64,000 bases of DNA from Papio anubis (GCF_008728515.1 NC_044981.1:134975937-135039936); one strand, 5' to 3'; positions 34,421 through 45,850 are shown, counted from the first letter of the stretch. Made by a program: numbers and translations. Notes: a model not told the origin generated them from the letters alone.

Positions 34421-35460
34421 TATTTGCATTTCCTTCCTCGGTGTTTTGTAAAGTTTCTGGTACGTAGCAGTCACTCAGTAAATGTTTGTAGGAAGAAGAG
34501 ATAACGTTATAATTTCTTTTATTTTTTTCCAATTCAATTCTTTCACAGGACATATATTAAAAAGAGTCTGAAAATTTGTCACATTTTGGGATATTTCCAG
34601 AAAACTTGATCTTTTCCACTTAGTCACATGGAAGTATTAAATTTTTGTGCACCTTTTCACTCGTGCTTGCTTCTAAATTGCTTTTAAACTTATCTTCATT
34701 CCAGTGAATAACATGTGCATCACATATATTTATTTCTGGTTTTCAAATAATTTATCTATATATGCACACACACACACATATATATACATATGCAGACCAT
34801 AGGCATACACATGCATATATACACATATATATGTGTTTGTGTATATATATACACACACATACACATTCATATAGAGCATGTATGTATATGTGTGTACCAT
34901 TATACACTGTTGAACTCATCTGGTATTTATGAAAGTGATTCCAAAATATCTCAATATCACTTATTAAATGATTCTTCTCAATTTTCGGATGCTTTTTTAA
35001 TCACATAAAAAACTTCTTTATATAAAAGTCTGTTTCTTAACTACTTAGTCATTTCCAGAGATCTTTTATTTTTTTTAAACTAATATCATAACTTTAAAAT
35101 AAGATCCACTGTTATATGTTTGTATATAAATATACACTTTTGTGGTTTTAAGAGTAAGGCATGCTATTTTAGAAAAGAGAAAAAAATGAAAGAAGAAAAT
35201 AAAATCAGGAGCAATTTCATCTTATTAATATTTTGTACTATCAATATTATATTTCCATTATTCATACACATATATACTCAGACACACATATGTGCATGAT
35301 TCTGTATTCATCTGTGTCTGTGATAAAGTGACATATGAACACATTTCCATATGTACACATGTGTGTAGTATAACAGATTGTTTCATTGACTCTTCATCCT
35401 GGGAGCCCAAAGCCTGAGAACCCAAAGCCTGAGAACAAAAATGCAGGCCTGTGAATCCCC
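34421..35460. other. Intron with AT/CA simple sequence
   Basis: A possible MIR tail at 34440-34500, then the dinucleotide-rich region listed separately. The short ORFs are translations of simple sequence. Confidence 0.45.
34755..34870. repeat. (CA)n/(TA)n tract with palindromes
   Basis: Mixed CA and TA dinucleotide runs containing two perfect 16-nt palindromes, ACACATATATATGTGT (34821-34836) and GTGTATATATATACAC (34839-34854). Confidence 0.9.
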
Positions 35461-37344
35461 ACATTTTAAAGTGAGCTGCAGAATTGTGTATGCAGGACTT
35501 GGAAGGTGAAGGTCCTATAATCGATGCCAGCAGTATTAGCTAGTTTCCCATCTTGGAAGCAAGGAGTGAGTGTTCTTTAAGTGCTAGGGCTTTTCTTTCA
35601 CCTCAGGTCAAATAAGAGAAACATTGAGAAGTTAGCAAAATGGAGAGAGAAGATTGTTTGACAGATGGTTGTTAACCATATCGTGTGAATTTTTAGTCCC
35701 TGGCATTATGGGTTAGAGAAGTTGGGTTCCTCTCCCTCACTTCAAGTTATGTGATGGGATCTTCAAGTGATCCATTTGGAGGTCTTGACAATGGGCTGTG
35801 GGAGTTGGAAGAAAATAGGAGCTGGCCGTTGACCCATATCTGCAAAATATAAGGGTGAGAGGCTGTGACTAGAGCTTCCTTTTGCCTGGGGTAAGTTATA
35901 TTGAAAGAAAACTGCACTTCTGTCAATAGCAGAATGAAGGTGTGGGTTCTCCGAAGACAAGGTGTGAACTTGAGAGATGGAAAGGGACCTTGACTAGTGG
36001 ATATATTTCCTGAAATAGAAGCACTGAAGGTGGTAGTGGTACATTCTTAGCCTTAGTCAAAGAAACTTGTGTGGTTCCCAATGGGATGGTTTCCCATTAA
36101 TCTGAAGAAGTGGCCTATGAATAAAAGGGTTAGGTTTTGACTCCTGCTGTTTCAACATTACAAAGATGTTAGTGATTCAAGAGTGTGTATCCTTTCTTCT
36201 TATTCCACTTTCTCCCAAGGCCCTAAGCTAGAGAAATCAAAAAAGAAAAGTTAGTGCGTGGATGCAGGAGTTGAAGAGAGCGCATCATTAAGCAGCCAAA
36301 CATACTTGCTTCTCTTCTGTAGACTTAAAAATCTCAAGTGAGATTAAGCTACAGCAGGAAGATGTCTTGACTTAGAGAAGGATTCTGAGCTTTGTTAGCA
36401 TGCTAAACTGAGCTGGAGTCAAGTGGATTTTTATGAACCATGTGCTCACTAAAGACTATGGGATTTCCCCATGATTTTATGCAGAGTTAGAATAAACACT
36501 AGTTCACAGAGATTTGAAGGGATATAAAAGAGTAAGAATCAAGGTGGCTTTTGTATATACATTATCAAGTTCAGCTTACTCAATAAGTTGCTGATGAGTA
36601 TGCATGCATATGTGTTCTGCACACCAAACATGGGTATATACTATATATACCCATGTATTTATGTGTATCTATATATATTAGTGTTTATGTGTATGTATAT
36701 GCGATGCAGTTATCTCCAGTCATTCTTTGAATGTCAAATTTTGCTTTAGTGTCTAAATAAAATCAAATAAGCTTTCATATAATTTTGGCAATGCTTCTTC
36801 TATTATTTCCAAAAAGTTATGTAGGATCTTTATGTTTTCTCTTTTTGTCTCATTTGCTTTCTTGCTGTTTACTCTTCTCTAGTTTTCAGTCACCTGTGAT
36901 CATTTCAATACAGGCATTCCAACTGCGTAAGGTTGCTCTGGTCTTTAGTACCTCAAACTGTCAATTAAATTTGTCCTTTTTATTTTTTAAGGAACCACTA
37001 AAAATGCACTTGTAGGTGAACATAAATTTGGTGAAGGTTTGGTGATAATAGCTAGGAACAGGAAGTAGAAGTTCTAATCCCTAATGACTGATGGCCCTTA
37101 ACTCTAATCCTTAACCTTCTTCAAGGTTTTTCATCTCACAAAATCAATGCTTTTCCACCCAGGATCAACCCACATTGGTTTTTTGTTTAATAATGATGAT
37201 AATACTAATAAAACAAATGCATTGAAATGCTCATTCTCATATTTAGTTCTATACTTCTAATCTTAGAAAGCTTTACTTGCCTTGAAATCAGATCCACTAT
37301 AATGTATTCTAAATTTTTATTTTCTTCTTTAACTTTTTATCTGT
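35461..37344. other. Intron, no recognised element
   Basis: Only a short TATA/GTAT-rich patch near 36625-36700 stands out. No gene seen. Confidence 0.45.
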
Positions 37345-37422
37345 GAAAAAGTTTATTTTGCATATCGTATGAGGTGAGGATCAAACTGTTTTCACAAATG
37401 GTTAATATATTTCCCCAGTACC
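37345..37422 (-). repeat. Old L1M LINE, antisense (left piece)
   Basis: TTTTGCATATCGTATGAGGTGAGGATCAAAC is antisense old L1 ORF2 3' text. The same element resumes after the young L1 insertion at 37423. Confidence 0.65.
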
Positions 37423-37660
37423 ACATCACACACTGGGGCCTATCATGGGGAGGGGGGAGGGGGAGGGGGGAAGGATTGCATTGGGAGTTATACCTGATGT
37501 AAATGACGAGTTGATGGGTGCAGCACACCAACAAGGCACAAGTATACATATGTAACAAACCTGCACGTTATGCACATGTACCCTACAACTTACAGTATAA
37601 TAATAATAAATAAATTTAAAAAAAAAAGAATTAAAAAAAAAAAAACAACAACAACAATTC
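37423..37660 (+). mobile_element. 5'-truncated primate L1 (L1PA-like) 3' end
   Basis: CATCACACACTGGGGCCTATC, a G-rich polypurine tract, GTAAATGACGAGTTGATGGGTGCAGC, ACATATGTAACAAACCTGCACG and CTACAACTTACAGTATAATAATAA are the L1PA 3' UTR, followed by an A-rich tail. Only ~200 bp of L1 remain. It is inserted in an older antisense L1M. Confidence 0.93.
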
Positions 37661-38110
37661 TTTACCTGTCTTTTCTGGAAGCAGTTTCTCAACTTTTTAC
37701 TCTGTGCCTTTGATTTACCTAATTGTCCTAAACCGATATCAGTTACTTACAATGTAGGACTTTCTAGTACATCCTAATATGCATATGTATTAGGTTGGCG
37801 CAAAAGCAATTTCAATGTCAAGAACTGCAATTACTTTTGCACCAACTTACTTAATTTTTTTCTTCTTCTCCTTGGTATTAATCTTTTTTATCAGTAATTA
37901 CTTAGATTCTCAGCTTCCTGTTCTTTCAAATGAGCCTGTAAAACACTTTATTAACTTCTAAAAAAATCTGGTGAGATATTTGATTGAAATTATATTAAGC
38001 ATATTAATTTGGGAGAATTTGAACTTTTATGATATTTGGTTTTCCCATCTTTGCAAATGGTTTTGTATTCTATTTAGCTAAATCTAAATAGAAAGCCATG
38101 TGTATGTTTT
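37661..38110 (-). repeat. Old L1M LINE, antisense (right piece)
   Basis: GATTTGATTGAAATTATATTAAGC, ATTAATTTGGGAGAATTTGAAC and CATCTTTGCAAATGG follow antisense L1 ORF2 text. It is interrupted by MADE1 at 37790. Confidence 0.6.
37790..37849. mobile_element. MADE1 mariner-derived miniature element (short)
   Basis: Left end TTAGGTTGGCGCAAAAGCAA and right end ATTACTTTTGCACCAACTTA are inverted copies, as in MADE1 (~80 bp; here 60 bp with a shortened centre). A TA dinucleotide precedes it. MADE1 copies are the source of the primate miR-548 family, and this copy could fold into a hairpin. Confidence 0.9.
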
Positions 38111-38529
38111 CTAACAATTTCTGGTATACTTGTGACATATCTATAAATGCATGTTGGAGATATCAGGTCATTTTCTTGAGCATTAGGAACTTTCAATGCT
38201 GTGGAACTGTCTATGGTACAGAATTTATATTCTCACATCTGAATAAAACCAAATATTATGTATTATAACATGATGAGAATCTGCTTTCAGTCAAGTCTTT
38301 CTTCCTGCAAATATCTGTTGTTTATTATATTTTACATACTGTTTTTTTGTGTTACATTGTCATCAGTAACAAAACTCCTCAGTAAATGGTTTGATACTCC
38401 TCTTAATGTTTACCTTTACTTGGAAGTAAATGATACAGGTAAATGATCAGGTAAATGTTAGAGCATTAAGAGTACTATAAAAATAGAGCAAAAGGAGAAG
38501 GACTAAGAGTTTGAGGGGTGTAGAATAAT
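38111..38529. other. Intron, no clear feature
   Basis: Nothing recognised. Confidence 0.45.
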
Positions 38530-39080
38530 TTCTGAAAGAATGTCAAGGTGTACCTTACTGAGAAGATGACATTTGTACAAAGACATGAATGGGTAAGATG
38601 AAATATGCATAGTGAGAGGAAATGTTCCAGACAGAGGAAAGAGATAATAAACACATTAAGGCAGGACTGTGTCTAATGTGTTCAAGACAGGCAGAGCCAG
38701 GCATAGTGGCACAGTCCCAGCTACTCAGGGTGCTGAAGTAGAAGACCAGCATGGACAACATACTAAGACCCTGTATTAAATAAAAATGATTCAGCCAGCA
38801 GGTCAGAAGGCTGAAATGTTGTGACTGAAATGGATCAAAGGAGATGACACCAGAGAGGAAATTGGGGAAGCAGATTGTTTAGGTCTTGAGGTTGTTGTAG
38901 TAATCTTGGCTTAATTGTTCATGAAAGATGAAACAATTAGGAGAATTGAGTGGAGAAATGACAGAAACTGACTTACATCTTAGAGGGCTCATCTTGGCTT
39001 TTGTGTTGAGGTTAGGCACTAGTGGAGCAAGAATGGAAACAGAAAGACCAGTTAGAAGGACATTGCCATGTTGATACTGC
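38530..39080 (-). repeat. L2 LINE, antisense, split by an Alu-like fragment
   Basis: GAGAAGATGACATTTGTACAAAGACATGAATGGG, GGAAATGTTCCAGACAGAGGAAAG and GTTGTTGTAGTAATCTTGGC match antisense L2 in order, interrupted at ~38694. Confidence 0.6.
38694..38788 (+). repeat. Free Alu-monomer-like fragment
   Basis: AGCCAGGCATAGTGGCACAGTCCCAGCTACTCAGG followed by AAGACCAGCATGGACAACATACTAAGACCCTGT and an A-rich end resembles an old rearranged Alu monomer (FLAM/FRAM type). Confidence 0.65.
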
Positions 39081-39394
39081 CATGGGCTAGGAGGATAGCA
39101 ATGGAGATAATAAGAAATGGTTAATTCTACATCTGCTTTGAGTGCAAAGCCAAAAGTGTTTCTTTCTGGTTGCATTTTCCCTCTTATTCTCCTTAAGTAA
39201 TCTTCATTTTATAACTTCTCCAACTCTGACTTAAAATTTAGCTTATTTCTACCTGGGTCCTGTTATTAACAGAATTATCCTCTTTTGGGCTTTAAATGTG
39301 ATACCTTTTTGGGGGGAAAACGTTGAAAGTTTAATCTGGAATTAGATAACTATAGTGGGAAAGCCAACAACTTTATCTGGAAATTTGGAGAATA

Positions 39395-39530
39395 CAGTTC
39401 TCGTCCTGGCTCTGTAAATAGTTTGCTCTGTGGTCTGGGATAATCTTAGTGTCCTTGCTTATAAAATGAGTTTAGAGTAAATGATCAGTACTATTTCTTC
39501 TAGCTAAATATTCTACCAATCTGTGATTCT
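39395..39530 (+). repeat. MIR fragment, sense
   Basis: GTCCTGGCTCTGTAAATAG, GGTCTGGGATAATCTTAG and TGCTTATAAAATGAG follow the sense MIR core. Confidence 0.6.
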
Positions 39531-40844
39531 GTACTTATGCACTGGCCAGTTAAAAGTTGAATAATACATTTTAAACAAAAAATTTCAGTTGAGATCCTTG
39601 AAATATCAACAGGTTGCTTTTTCATAGCTGAAAATTTTTAAAGACAAGAAACAGGAAGGACCCCAAGTGAGCCTGTGGTATTTTGGGGAATGGTAGTCTT
39701 CTTGGTGACATTCCCTGTAAGTTTCTTTGTCCTTGGCACCCAAATAGGAGCCTTATCTGTAATGCTTGATTTAATGGGGCCTGCTTTTGCTTCTTAATCC
39801 TGCATATAGTAGAAACTTGGTTCCTGTTTTCATCTTTTCTTACCTTCTCTGGGAGGATTTTCCCAGGAACTGCCTCTGTTCAGAATCACAACTCCTCCAC
39901 TTTAGTCCTGCATTTCCAAAACCTGATTTACTGTGGTTGTGTTATTCTATTAGATATGCACATGGAGGTTCCCCACCAGCTTTTTAATCCATGTGATCTT
40001 AAAGTTTTCCCTTGTTTGTCACTCTTGTTGAGATTCCTCTTCATGGCTGCCAAATCCATCCCAATGTTTCCCCAACGGGGACTCATTGTCTGCGTGTAGC
40101 TTGTCCCTGTTCTCTCCAGGATCACACAATGCTTTTGATTTTGTGCAATAGTGCAGGCTATTCCTTCCTGAAACTAACTCAATTTGTTTTCAAACAAATA
40201 TCACAATACTGTTTCCCCTATCTCAAGGGGTTACATTTGTGACTCTATTTGCCATTGAGAAATGAAAATTTAGATGTTGAGAGGCTGTGGAATGAAAGGC
40301 GGAAATGGCTTATTTTTGTAAATGGAAAGAAATCTACCCTCATTTAGCTAAAAGCACAACACTTTTCTAATCAAGCATTTGACATCATGAGCAGGCTTGG
40401 GAAAAAGTGTACCTGTTCACTTATAATTGGTTCTGCTCACAGAAGTGCTTTCTCATTGTCTGTGCAGCTATAGGAAATATGGTTAGTAAAAGCACATGTC
40501 AGCCTGATTGAAGCTGTTCTTTAAAGCCCCGTCAGACCATGCTGCAAAACTGTTATTTCCTATTATGAAAACTAAATCTCGAATCATGGTTAAAAGGTAA
40601 TCGGTTTTAGGGAGAGTAGCCTGTATAGGCAGGCAGTAATTCAGATTTGATTGGCAACATGAGTTTTTCAGGGAATGGTTAAAAATAAGGAGCATTTTGA
40701 AGGCCAGAAACACAATCCAAAATGATGATTCTCAGAATTTTCCTAACATCAAGTTATTGGTAAACTATATTACAAAATTTTAAAATCATGTCTTTCCCAG
40801 AAACTATAATAATAAAACATAGTGGTTTTATGTATTTCTTATTT
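39531..40844. other. Intron, no recognised element
   Basis: No gene or confident repeat. Confidence 0.45.
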
Positions 40845-40985
40845 GACCCATGTAACATAACCTGTGAGATAGGTATCATTATCATCATTTTTATAGCGAG
40901 GAAACTCGCCCAAGATTCCAAGGTTTACAGTGTCATGGCCATCCTGTCTCTCTGGTCTCCTGCCAACAGAACACGGGTACTTATG
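40845..40985 (-). repeat. MIR fragment, antisense
   Basis: CTGTGAGATAGGTATCATTATCATC, GCGAGGAAACTCGCCCAAG match inverted MIR. Confidence 0.6.
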
Positions 40986-41794
40986 GTCCCATGATGCCTA
41001 CTGTAAAAGCTGTTTAAGAGTGTCTTTTTCAACTTCACTCTGCTTTTGTTCCTTATGTGAACACTATGTTTATTGTTTCTGTCATTGACAGAGCAATACT
41101 GATGGCAGCAGCGGTCCACCTGGAGTGGCCGCTGCCATGACACTGGCTACAATGGGGGAGGCACAGCCAGGGCTGAGTGCTCTATAAAACTGGTGGGAGC
41201 TGGGAACAGGTGAAAGCCATGCCCCCTTCCAAGTTGGAGGGGCTGGAGCCCTGCCCTCCCAGGCGCAGCTGTAGCAGAGCAGCCAGCTGTGGACCCAGGC
41301 AACTCTGCACTCTCAGGGCCCCAGGAAACACCCTTGCCCCTGCAGGCTGGAAAGTGCCTGCTGTCGCTGCCTGGCCTCTCCCCACTCCCAGTGCCCACTC
41401 CAATTTCAGAGCAAAGTTGTGGCCAAGCCTGGGCACTGTCATGACCCAGCCAGGTGTGTGCATGCTAGGGGCAGCACTGAAACACCAGCCCCCTATCACC
41501 TTGGCCCCCTCCAGATTTTGGGTGCCCACAAGCATGGGAGGGAGGGTGAAGTGGGGACTAAGGATGGCTCGGTGCAGTCCTGCAGGCACCCCTTGGCACA
41601 AACAGCCAGAGTGCCATAGGCACCACGGACAGCAGGTTAATGGTGGTAGGATGCAAACAGGCTCCTGGGCAGAAAGGAATGGGTCCCCAGTAAAGCCCCA
41701 CCTTCAGGCCAGGGATTTGCTGAACCCTGCGGGAGGGTTGCCACAGAGTGAGAACTTAACAGAGATTTCTCTGGGGCCTCCCATGACTGCTCAT

Positions 41795-41845
41795 GGGCCA
41801 ATCAGCACCTACTTTTGCCCCTCTTAAGCCCATAAAAACCTTGGA
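41795..41845 (+). promoter_or_regulatory. LTR core promoter: CCAAT box and TATA-like box
   Basis: CCAATCAG lies ~30 bp upstream of CATAAAAACC inside the solo LTR, the usual LTR arrangement. It points in the same direction as THEMIS. Activity is inferred only from sequence. Confidence 0.5.
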
Positions 41846-41869
41846 CTCAGCCAAACTTGGGCAGATGAT

Positions 41870-42060
41870 GGGATGACCTGCCTGCAGAAAGGAAATACCT
41901 ATTGTGGGTCTCCTCTCTGCTGAGAGCTGAGTGGACAATGGGCAATCAGCCTGCGGAAAGGAGCTACCCACTATGGGTCTCCTTTCTGCTGAGAGCTGAA
42001 CAGACGTTGGGATGATCTGCCTATGGAGAGGAGATAACCACTGTGGGTCTCCTCCGAGCT
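41870..42060 (+). repeat. Three tandem ~65-bp units in the LTR
   Basis: GATGACCTGCCTGCAGAAAGG, AATCAGCCTGCGGAAAGG and GATGATCTGCCTATGGAGAGG each start a unit that continues through GGGTCTCCT. Units differ by point changes. Confidence 0.8.
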
Positions 42061-42107
42061 ATTCTGTTGCTCAATAAAGCACGTCTTTACCTTGCTCATG
42101 CATGCCT

Positions 42108-42137
42108 GACTATCTTCAAAGGATTTTGAAGATAGTC
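42108..42137. other. Perfect 13-bp inverted repeat with 4-nt loop
   Basis: GACTATCTTCAAA, loop GGAT, TTTGAAGATAGTC. It lies just beyond the solo LTR. Confidence 0.95.
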
Positions 42138-42644
42138 TTTAAGTCTATCCTTAAATAGTCTTTGTCTAGTGTTGAACAAGATAACACATTTTCACACTTG
42201 AAAAATCTCCCAGTGAAAACATTTGAATTATATATAGAATTCATCCAGTTTCAGTGCAAAGCTAAAAAGCTTTAAGACTTCTAAGCTGCATGCTAATTGT
42301 ACTCAATTGTTTATCAAATGATCTTTCAGTTGGTTGGAATATGTAGATGTAACAAAACAAAACCATCAAAAACACCAATTGTTACCCAGGACAGGTAAGC
42401 CATGTAGGATACTATAGGACACGGAAAAGACTCTGATTTTTTTCTAGATACATATGGAAAACCATCAAAGGACTTGGGGCGTAAATGTGACAGGATATGA
42501 TTTATATTTTAAAAGCATCACTGTGGCTCCAAGAGGGTCCTAAAGGATTAAGATCCGTGTTGGTTGGGATACTGAAGCTTTGTTCCTACAATGTGATCTA
42601 AATATTCAGGCCATTTTGTTTTGATTTTGAAATTTACTTGAACA
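42138..42644. other. Intron with an L2 scrap
   Basis: 42390-42530 (GTAAGCCATGTAGGATACT, GTGACAGGATATGATTTATATTTTAAAAGC) resembles antisense L2. The rest is unassigned. Confidence 0.4.
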
Positions 42645-44029
42645 TGTATGTATATATTTTCATTGTACTTTAAGTTCTGGGATACATGTGCAGAATGTAC
42701 AGGTTTGTTACATAGGTATACACCTGCCATGGTGGTTTGCTGCACCCATCAACCCGTCATCTACATTACGTATTTCTCCTGATGCTGTCCATCCCCTACC
42801 TCCCCACCCCACAACAGGTCCCAGTGTGTGATGTTCCCCTCCCTGTGTCCATGTGTTCTCTTTGCTCAACTCCCACTTATGAGTAAGAACATGCAGAGTT
42901 AGTTTGCTGAGAATGATAGTTTCCAGCTTCATCCATGGCCCTACAAAGCACATTAATTAATCCTTTTTTTATGGCTGCATAGTGTTCCACCATGTATATG
43001 TGCCACATTTTCTTTATCCAGTCTATCGTTGATGGGCATTTGGGTTAGTTCCAAGTCTTTGCTATTGCGAACAGTGCTGCAATAAACATACATGTGCATG
43101 TGCCTTTATAGTAGAATGATTTATAATCCTTTGGGTATATACCCAGTAATGGGATTGCTGGGTCAAATGGTATTTCTGGATCCTTGAGGAATCGCCACAC
43201 TGTCTTCCACAATGGTTGAACTAATTTACACTCCCATCAGCAGTGTAAAAGTGTTCCTATTTCCCCACATTCTCTCCAGCATCTGTTGTTTCCTGACTTT
43301 TTAATGATCACCATTCTAACTGGCATGAAATGGTATCTCATTGTGGTTTTGATTTGCATTTCTCTAATGACCAGTGATGATGAGCTTTTTTTCATATGTT
43401 TGTTGGCCTCATGTCTTCTTTTGGAAGTATCTGTTTGTATCCTTTACCCGTTTTTTGATGGGGTTGTTTTTTTCTTGTCAATTTGTTTAAGTTCCTTGTA
43501 GATTCTGGATATTAGCTCTTTGCCAGATGGATAGATTGCAACAATTTTCTCCCATTCTGTAGGTTGCCTGTTCACTCTAATGATAGTGTCTTTTGCTGTG
43601 CAAAAGCTCTTTAGTTTAATTAGATCCCATTTGTCAATTTTGGCTTTTGTTGCCATTGCTTTTAGTGTTTTAGTCATGAAGTCTTTGTCCATGCCTATGT
43701 CCTCAATGGTATTGCCTAGGTTTTCCTCTAGGGTTTTTATAGTTTTAGGTCTTACATTTAAGTCTTTAATCCATCTTGAGTTAATTTTTGTATAAAGTAT
43801 AAGGAAGGGGTCAAGTTTCAGTTGCTGCATATGGCTAGCCAGTTTTCTCGACACCATTTATTAAATAGGTAATCCTTTCCCTATAGGCCTCTGTTCTGTT
43901 CCATTGGTCTGTATAATCTGTTTTGGTCCTAGTACCATCCTGTTTTGGTTATTGTAGCCCTGTAGTATACTTTGAAGTCAGATAGTGTGATGCCTCTAGC
44001 TTTGTTATTTTTGGTTAGTATTGTCTTGG

Positions 44030-44203
44030 CTAAATGGGCTCTTTTTTGGTTCTACAAAATTTAAAGTAGTTTTTTTTCTAATTCTGTGAAGAAAGTTAAT
44101 GGTAGCTTGATCGGGGCTAAATGGGCTCTTTTTTGGTTCTACAAAATTTAAAGTAGTTTTTTTTCTAATTCTGTGAAGAAAGTTAATGGTAGCTTGATCG
44201 GGG
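44030..44203. repeat. Exact 87-bp tandem duplication inside L1
   Basis: Two consecutive identical copies beginning CTAAATGGGCTC and ending GCTTGATCGGGG, period 87. Both internal T runs (6 and 8) are also equal. Confidence 0.97.
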
Positions 44204-45269
44204 TAGCATTGAATCTATAAATTACTTTGGACAGTATGGCCATTTTCATGATATTGAGTCTTCCTATCCAGGAGCATGGAATGCTTTTCCATTTGTTTGT
44301 GTCCTCTCATTTCCTTGAACAGTGGGTTGTAGTTCTTGAAGAGGTCTTTCACATCACTTGCAGGTTTTATTCCTAGGTATTTTATTCTCTTTGTAGCAAT
44401 TTTGAATGGGAGTTCATTCATGATTTGACTCTCTATCTGTCTATAATTGGTATATAGGAATGCTTATGATTTTTGCACATTGATTTTGTATCCTGAGACT
44501 TTGCTGAAGTTGCTTATGAGCTTAAAGAGACTTTGGGCTGAGATGATGGGATTTTCTAAATATACAGTCATGTCATCTGCAGTCAGAGACCTTCTGACTT
44601 CCTCTCTTCCTTTTTGAATACGCTTTATTTCTTTCTCTTGCCTGATTGCCCTGGCCAGAACTTCCAATACTATATTGAACAGGAGTGGTGAGAGAGGGCA
44701 TCCTTGTCTTGTACTGGTTTTCAAAGGGAATGCTTCTAGCTTTTGCCCATTCAGTATGATATTGGCTCTGGGTTTGTCATAAATAGCTCTTATGATTTTG
44801 AGATATGTTCCATCAATACCTCGTTTATTGAGAGTTTTTAGCATGAAGTTGCATTGAATTATATCAAAGGCCTTTTTTACATCTGCTGAGATAATCGTGT
44901 AGTTTTTGTCATTGGTTCCATTTATGCGATGGATTACATTTATTGATTTGCGTATGTTGAACCAGCCTTGCATCCCAGGGATGAAGCCGACTTGATTGTG
45001 GTGGATAAGGTTTTCGATGTGCTACTGGATTCAGTTTGCCAGTATTTTATTGAGGATTTTTGCATCGATGTTCATCAGGAATATTAGCCTAAAATTTTCT
45101 TTTTTTGTTGTGTCTCTGACAGGTTTTGGTATCAGGATGATGTTGGTCTCTTAAAATGAGTTAGGAAGGAGTCCTTCTTTTTCTATTGTTTGGAATAGTT
45201 TCAGAAAGAATGGTACCAGCTCCTCTTTGTACCTCTAGTAAAATTCAGCTGTGAATCTGTCTGGTGCTG

Positions 45270-45272
<3 letters not shown>

Positions 45273-45303
<31 letters not shown>
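45273..45303. repeat. 31-T mononucleotide tract in L1
   Basis: An uninterrupted T run between GGTGCTGGCC and GGTTGCTAGG. Confidence 0.97.
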
Positions 45304-45304
<1 letters not shown>

Positions 45305-45850
45305 GTTGCTAGGCTATTAATTACTGCCTTATTTCAGAACCTGTTATTGGTCTATTCAGGGATTCATCTTCTTCCTGGTTTAGTCTTGGGAGGGTGTATG
45401 TGTACAGGAATTTATCCATTTCTTCTAGATTTTCTAGTTTATTTCCATGGAGGTGCTTATAGTATTCTCTGATGGTAGTTTATATTTTTATGGGATGAGT
45501 GGAGATATCCCTTTTATCATTTTTTATTGTGTCTATTTGATTCTTCTCTATTTTCTTGTTTATTAGTCTGGCTAGTGGTCTATCCTGTTAATCTTTTTCA
45601 AAAAATCAGCTCCTGGATTCATTGATTTTTTTAAGGGTTTTTCATGTCTCTATCTCCTTCAACTCTGCTCTGATCTTAGTTATTTCTTGTCTTATGCTAG
45701 CTTTTGAACTTGTTTGCTCGTGCTTCTCTAGTTCTTTTAATTGTGATATTATGGTGTCGATTTTACATCTTTCATGTTTCTCCTATGGGCATTTAGTACT
45801 ATAAATTTCCCTCTAAACACTACTTTAGCTGTGTCCCAGAGATTACAGTA

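Larger units (their letters stand above)
41100..42098 (+). mobile_element. ERV1-type solo LTR, sense
   Basis: A GC-rich island (start TGATGGCAGC) in AT-rich intron, about 1 kb, with LTR promoter landmarks. GGGCCAATCAGC at 41796 is a CCAAT box, CCCATAAAAACC at ~41829 is a TATA-like box, and AATAAAG at ~42073 is a poly-A signal. Downstream of the TATA-like box are three tandem ~65-bp units with GGTCTCC...CTGAGAGCTG. No retroviral internal sequence adjoins, so it is a solo LTR. The 216-codon ORF at 41177-41827 is a by-product of GC content. The family is ERV1-like; the subfamily is not resolved. Confidence 0.75.
42645..45850 (-). mobile_element. 5'-truncated primate L1 (about 3.2 kb), antisense
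   Basis: Starts with the inverted L1 3' end (TACTTTAAGTTCTGGGATACATGTGC) and runs through the 3' UTR and the C-terminal half of ORF2, including recognisable reverse-transcriptase text on the minus strand (KAFDIIQCNF, RQGCPLSPLLFNIVLE). ORF2 is broken by stops and frameshifts. Oddities: an ~80-bp deletion near 43870-43895, an exact 87-bp tandem duplication at 44030-44203, and a 31-T tract at 45273-45303 where other L1s have about 7 T. No clear tail or duplication was found. L1PB/older L1PA-like. Confidence 0.93.

Noticed and set aside
41177..41827. 216-codon + strand ORF and its antisense partner (41182-41601)
   Set aside because: They lie in the GC-rich solo LTR, where stop codons are rare on both strands. 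No protein motif.
43444..44973. Several minus-strand ORFs with reverse-transcriptase text
   Set aside because: Pieces of a broken L1 ORF2, not cellular genes; covered by the L1 entry.
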